This document shows, one piece after another, positions 62,969 through 64,000 of a DNA stretch of 64,000 bases (position 1 is its first letter; every line of letters starts with the position of its first letter). The DNA is taken from positions 1 through 64,000 of the forward strand of contig NZ_LQPW01000154.1 in assembly GCF_002116635.1 (NCBI RefSeq). Reading direction: 5' to 3'. Source of the DNA: Mycobacterium szulgai. Lineage in GTDB: Bacteria; Actinomycetota; Actinomycetes; Mycobacteriales; Mycobacteriaceae. Position numbers and translations under genes: made by a program. The notes under the pieces were generated by a model. That model saw only the letters and a list, made by a program, of their open reading frames with translations, searched no databases and was not told where the DNA came from.

Positions 62969-64000
62969 CTTTCGTGCTGCGGGCCGACCGCTGGGCCGAC
63001 GTCGACGCCGGTGAGGTCCGCTCCCCGGCAGTGCTGGTGATCGATGGTGATCGGATCACGGCCGTGAATCCCGTTGCGGTGCCGCCCGATTCGACAGCGA
63101 TCAACCTAGGCGATATGACTCTGCTGCCGGGCCTGATGGACATGGAGCTGAACCTGCTCATCGGCGGCCCGGGCGGACCGGAGGGGCTGCCCAGCCCGAT
63201 GCATGGTGTGCAGGACGACCCGGCGTACCGCACGCTGCGCGGCGCCGTGAACGCCCGCACCACCCTGGACGCCGGGTTCACCACGGTGCGCAACCTCGGC
63301 CTGATGGTCAAGACGGGCGGCTACCTACTGGACGTGGCGCTGCAGCGCGCGATCGATCAGGGCTGGCACAGCGGCCCGCGAATCATCGCCGCCGGCCACG
63401 CCGTAACGCCCTACGGCGGCCACCTGGACCCCACGGTCTTCCAACGATTGGCGCCCGGCATCATGCCGCTGTCGGTGGCCGAAGGCATCGCGAACGGGGT
63501 CCCCGACGTGCGCGCCTGCGTGCGCTATCAAATTCGGCACGGCGCCAAGGTGATTAAGGTGTCGGCATCGGGCGGGGTGATGTCGCACAGCACCGCACCG
63601 GGTGCCCAGCAGTACTCCGACGAAGAGTTCGCCGCCATCGCCGACGAGGCACACCGCGCGGGAATTCGGGTGGCGGCCCACGCCATCGGCGACAGCGCCA
63701 TCCGCGCGTGCATCAACGCGGGCATCGACTGCATCGAGCACGGATTCCTGGCCACCGACGAGACCATTCAGATGATGGTGGACCACGGCACCTTCCTGGT
63801 TTCGACGACGTATCTGACCGAAGCGATGGCCGTCGACCGGATCGCGCCCGAATTGCGCAAGAAGGCCAACGAGGTGTTCCCGCGGGCAAAGGCTATGTTG
63901 CCCAAGGCGATTGCCGCCGGCGTTCGCATCGCGTGCGGCACCGACGCCCCCGCCATTCCGCACGGACAGAACGCAAAAGAGCTGTGCGCGTTGGTCGACC
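62965..64000 (+). CDS. Amidohydrolase-family protein, 3' partial (Rv0074-like)
   Basis: The open frame from GTG 62965 continues past the window end (345 codons visible). It is an imidazolonepropionase/prolidase-like amidohydrolase: RADRWADVDAGEVRSPAVLV small barrel, LLPGLMDMELNLLIGG where the HxH metal motif should be, VKVSASGGVMS-type Lys region, AAHAIGDSAIRAC and IEHGF histidines, and CGTDAP with the catalytic Asp. The first two His ligands are replaced by Glu and Asn. GTGA overlap couples it to the small gene. Position after the ABC genes fits Rv0074 of M. tuberculosis. Confidence 0.87.
   Translation, partial: MTFVLRADRWADVDAGEVRSPAVLVIDGDRITAVNPVAVPPDSTAINLGDMTLLPGLMDMELNLLIGGPGGPEGLPSPMHGVQDDPAYRTLRGAVNARTTLDAGFTTVRNLGLMVKTGGYLLDVALQRAIDQGWHSGPRIIAAGHAVTPYGGHLDPTVFQRLAPGIMPLSVAEGIANGVPDVRACVRYQIRHGAKVIKVSASGGVMSHSTAPGAQQYSDEEFAAIADEAHRAGIRVAAHAIGDSAIRACINAGIDCIEHGFLATDETIQMMVDHGTFLVSTTYLTEAMAVDRIAPELRKKANEVFPRAKAMLPKAIAAGVRIACGTDAPAIPHGQNAKELCALVD

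Overview
The window is a stretch of mycobacterial chromosome, probably from a slow-growing non-tuberculous species. The evidence is high GC, many F420-linked enzymes (a Ddn-type reductase and two luciferase-like proteins), an Eis-type acetyltransferase, a WS/DGAT, an MbtH-like protein, a PIG-L/mycothiol-type deacetylase and the remnant of a PE protein. Gene families, lengths and order recalled from M. tuberculosis (not searched here) suggest that the backbone is the Rv0063-Rv0074 region. Matching genes are the berberine-bridge oxidoreductase (4747), icd2 (33143), TetR and SDR (36365, 37046), the ABC permease and ATPase (56705, 57758) and the final amidohydrolase (62965). Long accessory blocks have been inserted between these anchors.

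Left end (1-4746): the 3' end of a giant modular type I polyketide synthase (ER-KR-ACP-TE-like) is followed by a FabH-like KSIII protein. The TE-like domain lacks the usual nucleophile, and the KSIII has Ser where Cys is expected. This arrangement resembles the end of the mycolactone locus of M. ulcerans (mls genes plus the KSIII-like mup045), but here it lies in a chromosomal setting. Broken IS30-family pieces in opposite orientations, an SDR tail and a perfect 57-bp tandem repeat separate it from the backbone.

Middle (4747-33136): single-gene metabolic and regulatory units. They include a GGDEF cyclase, a zeta-toxin/antitoxin pair with a palindromic operator, a frameshifted WS/DGAT, a phage-endolysin-like two-domain hydrolase preceded by a 35-residue ORF, a HelD-like helicase, an MFS pump divergent from an orphan MbtH gene, a TetR-FadE-glycosyltransferase operon, a PadR-monooxygenase-Eis operon, and a short + strand operon of NTF2-like protein, F420 enzyme, lipoprotein hydrolase and MBL hydrolase.

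Right part (33143-64000): icd2, an oxidoreductase and a TetR face a divergent SDR. Next comes a tight four-gene minus-strand operon (P450, PP2C phosphatase, FAD dehydrogenase, and a 148-residue protein made of 20 uninterrupted hexads with 13 regularly spaced cysteines), the most unusual locus outside the PKS. Further on are a 1096-residue cyclase/ATPase/LuxR regulator, a Rieske-amidohydrolase-SDR catabolic run, a MarR/esterase divergon around a perfect 33-bp palindrome, membrane proteins, a catalase-cytochrome b561-isochorismatase operon, and an ABC transporter whose ATPase is frameshifted and runs in frame into a class I aldolase. The window ends with a degenerate PE gene, an aldehyde dehydrogenase and a second Rieske operon. 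No rRNA, tRNA or CRISPR array was seen.
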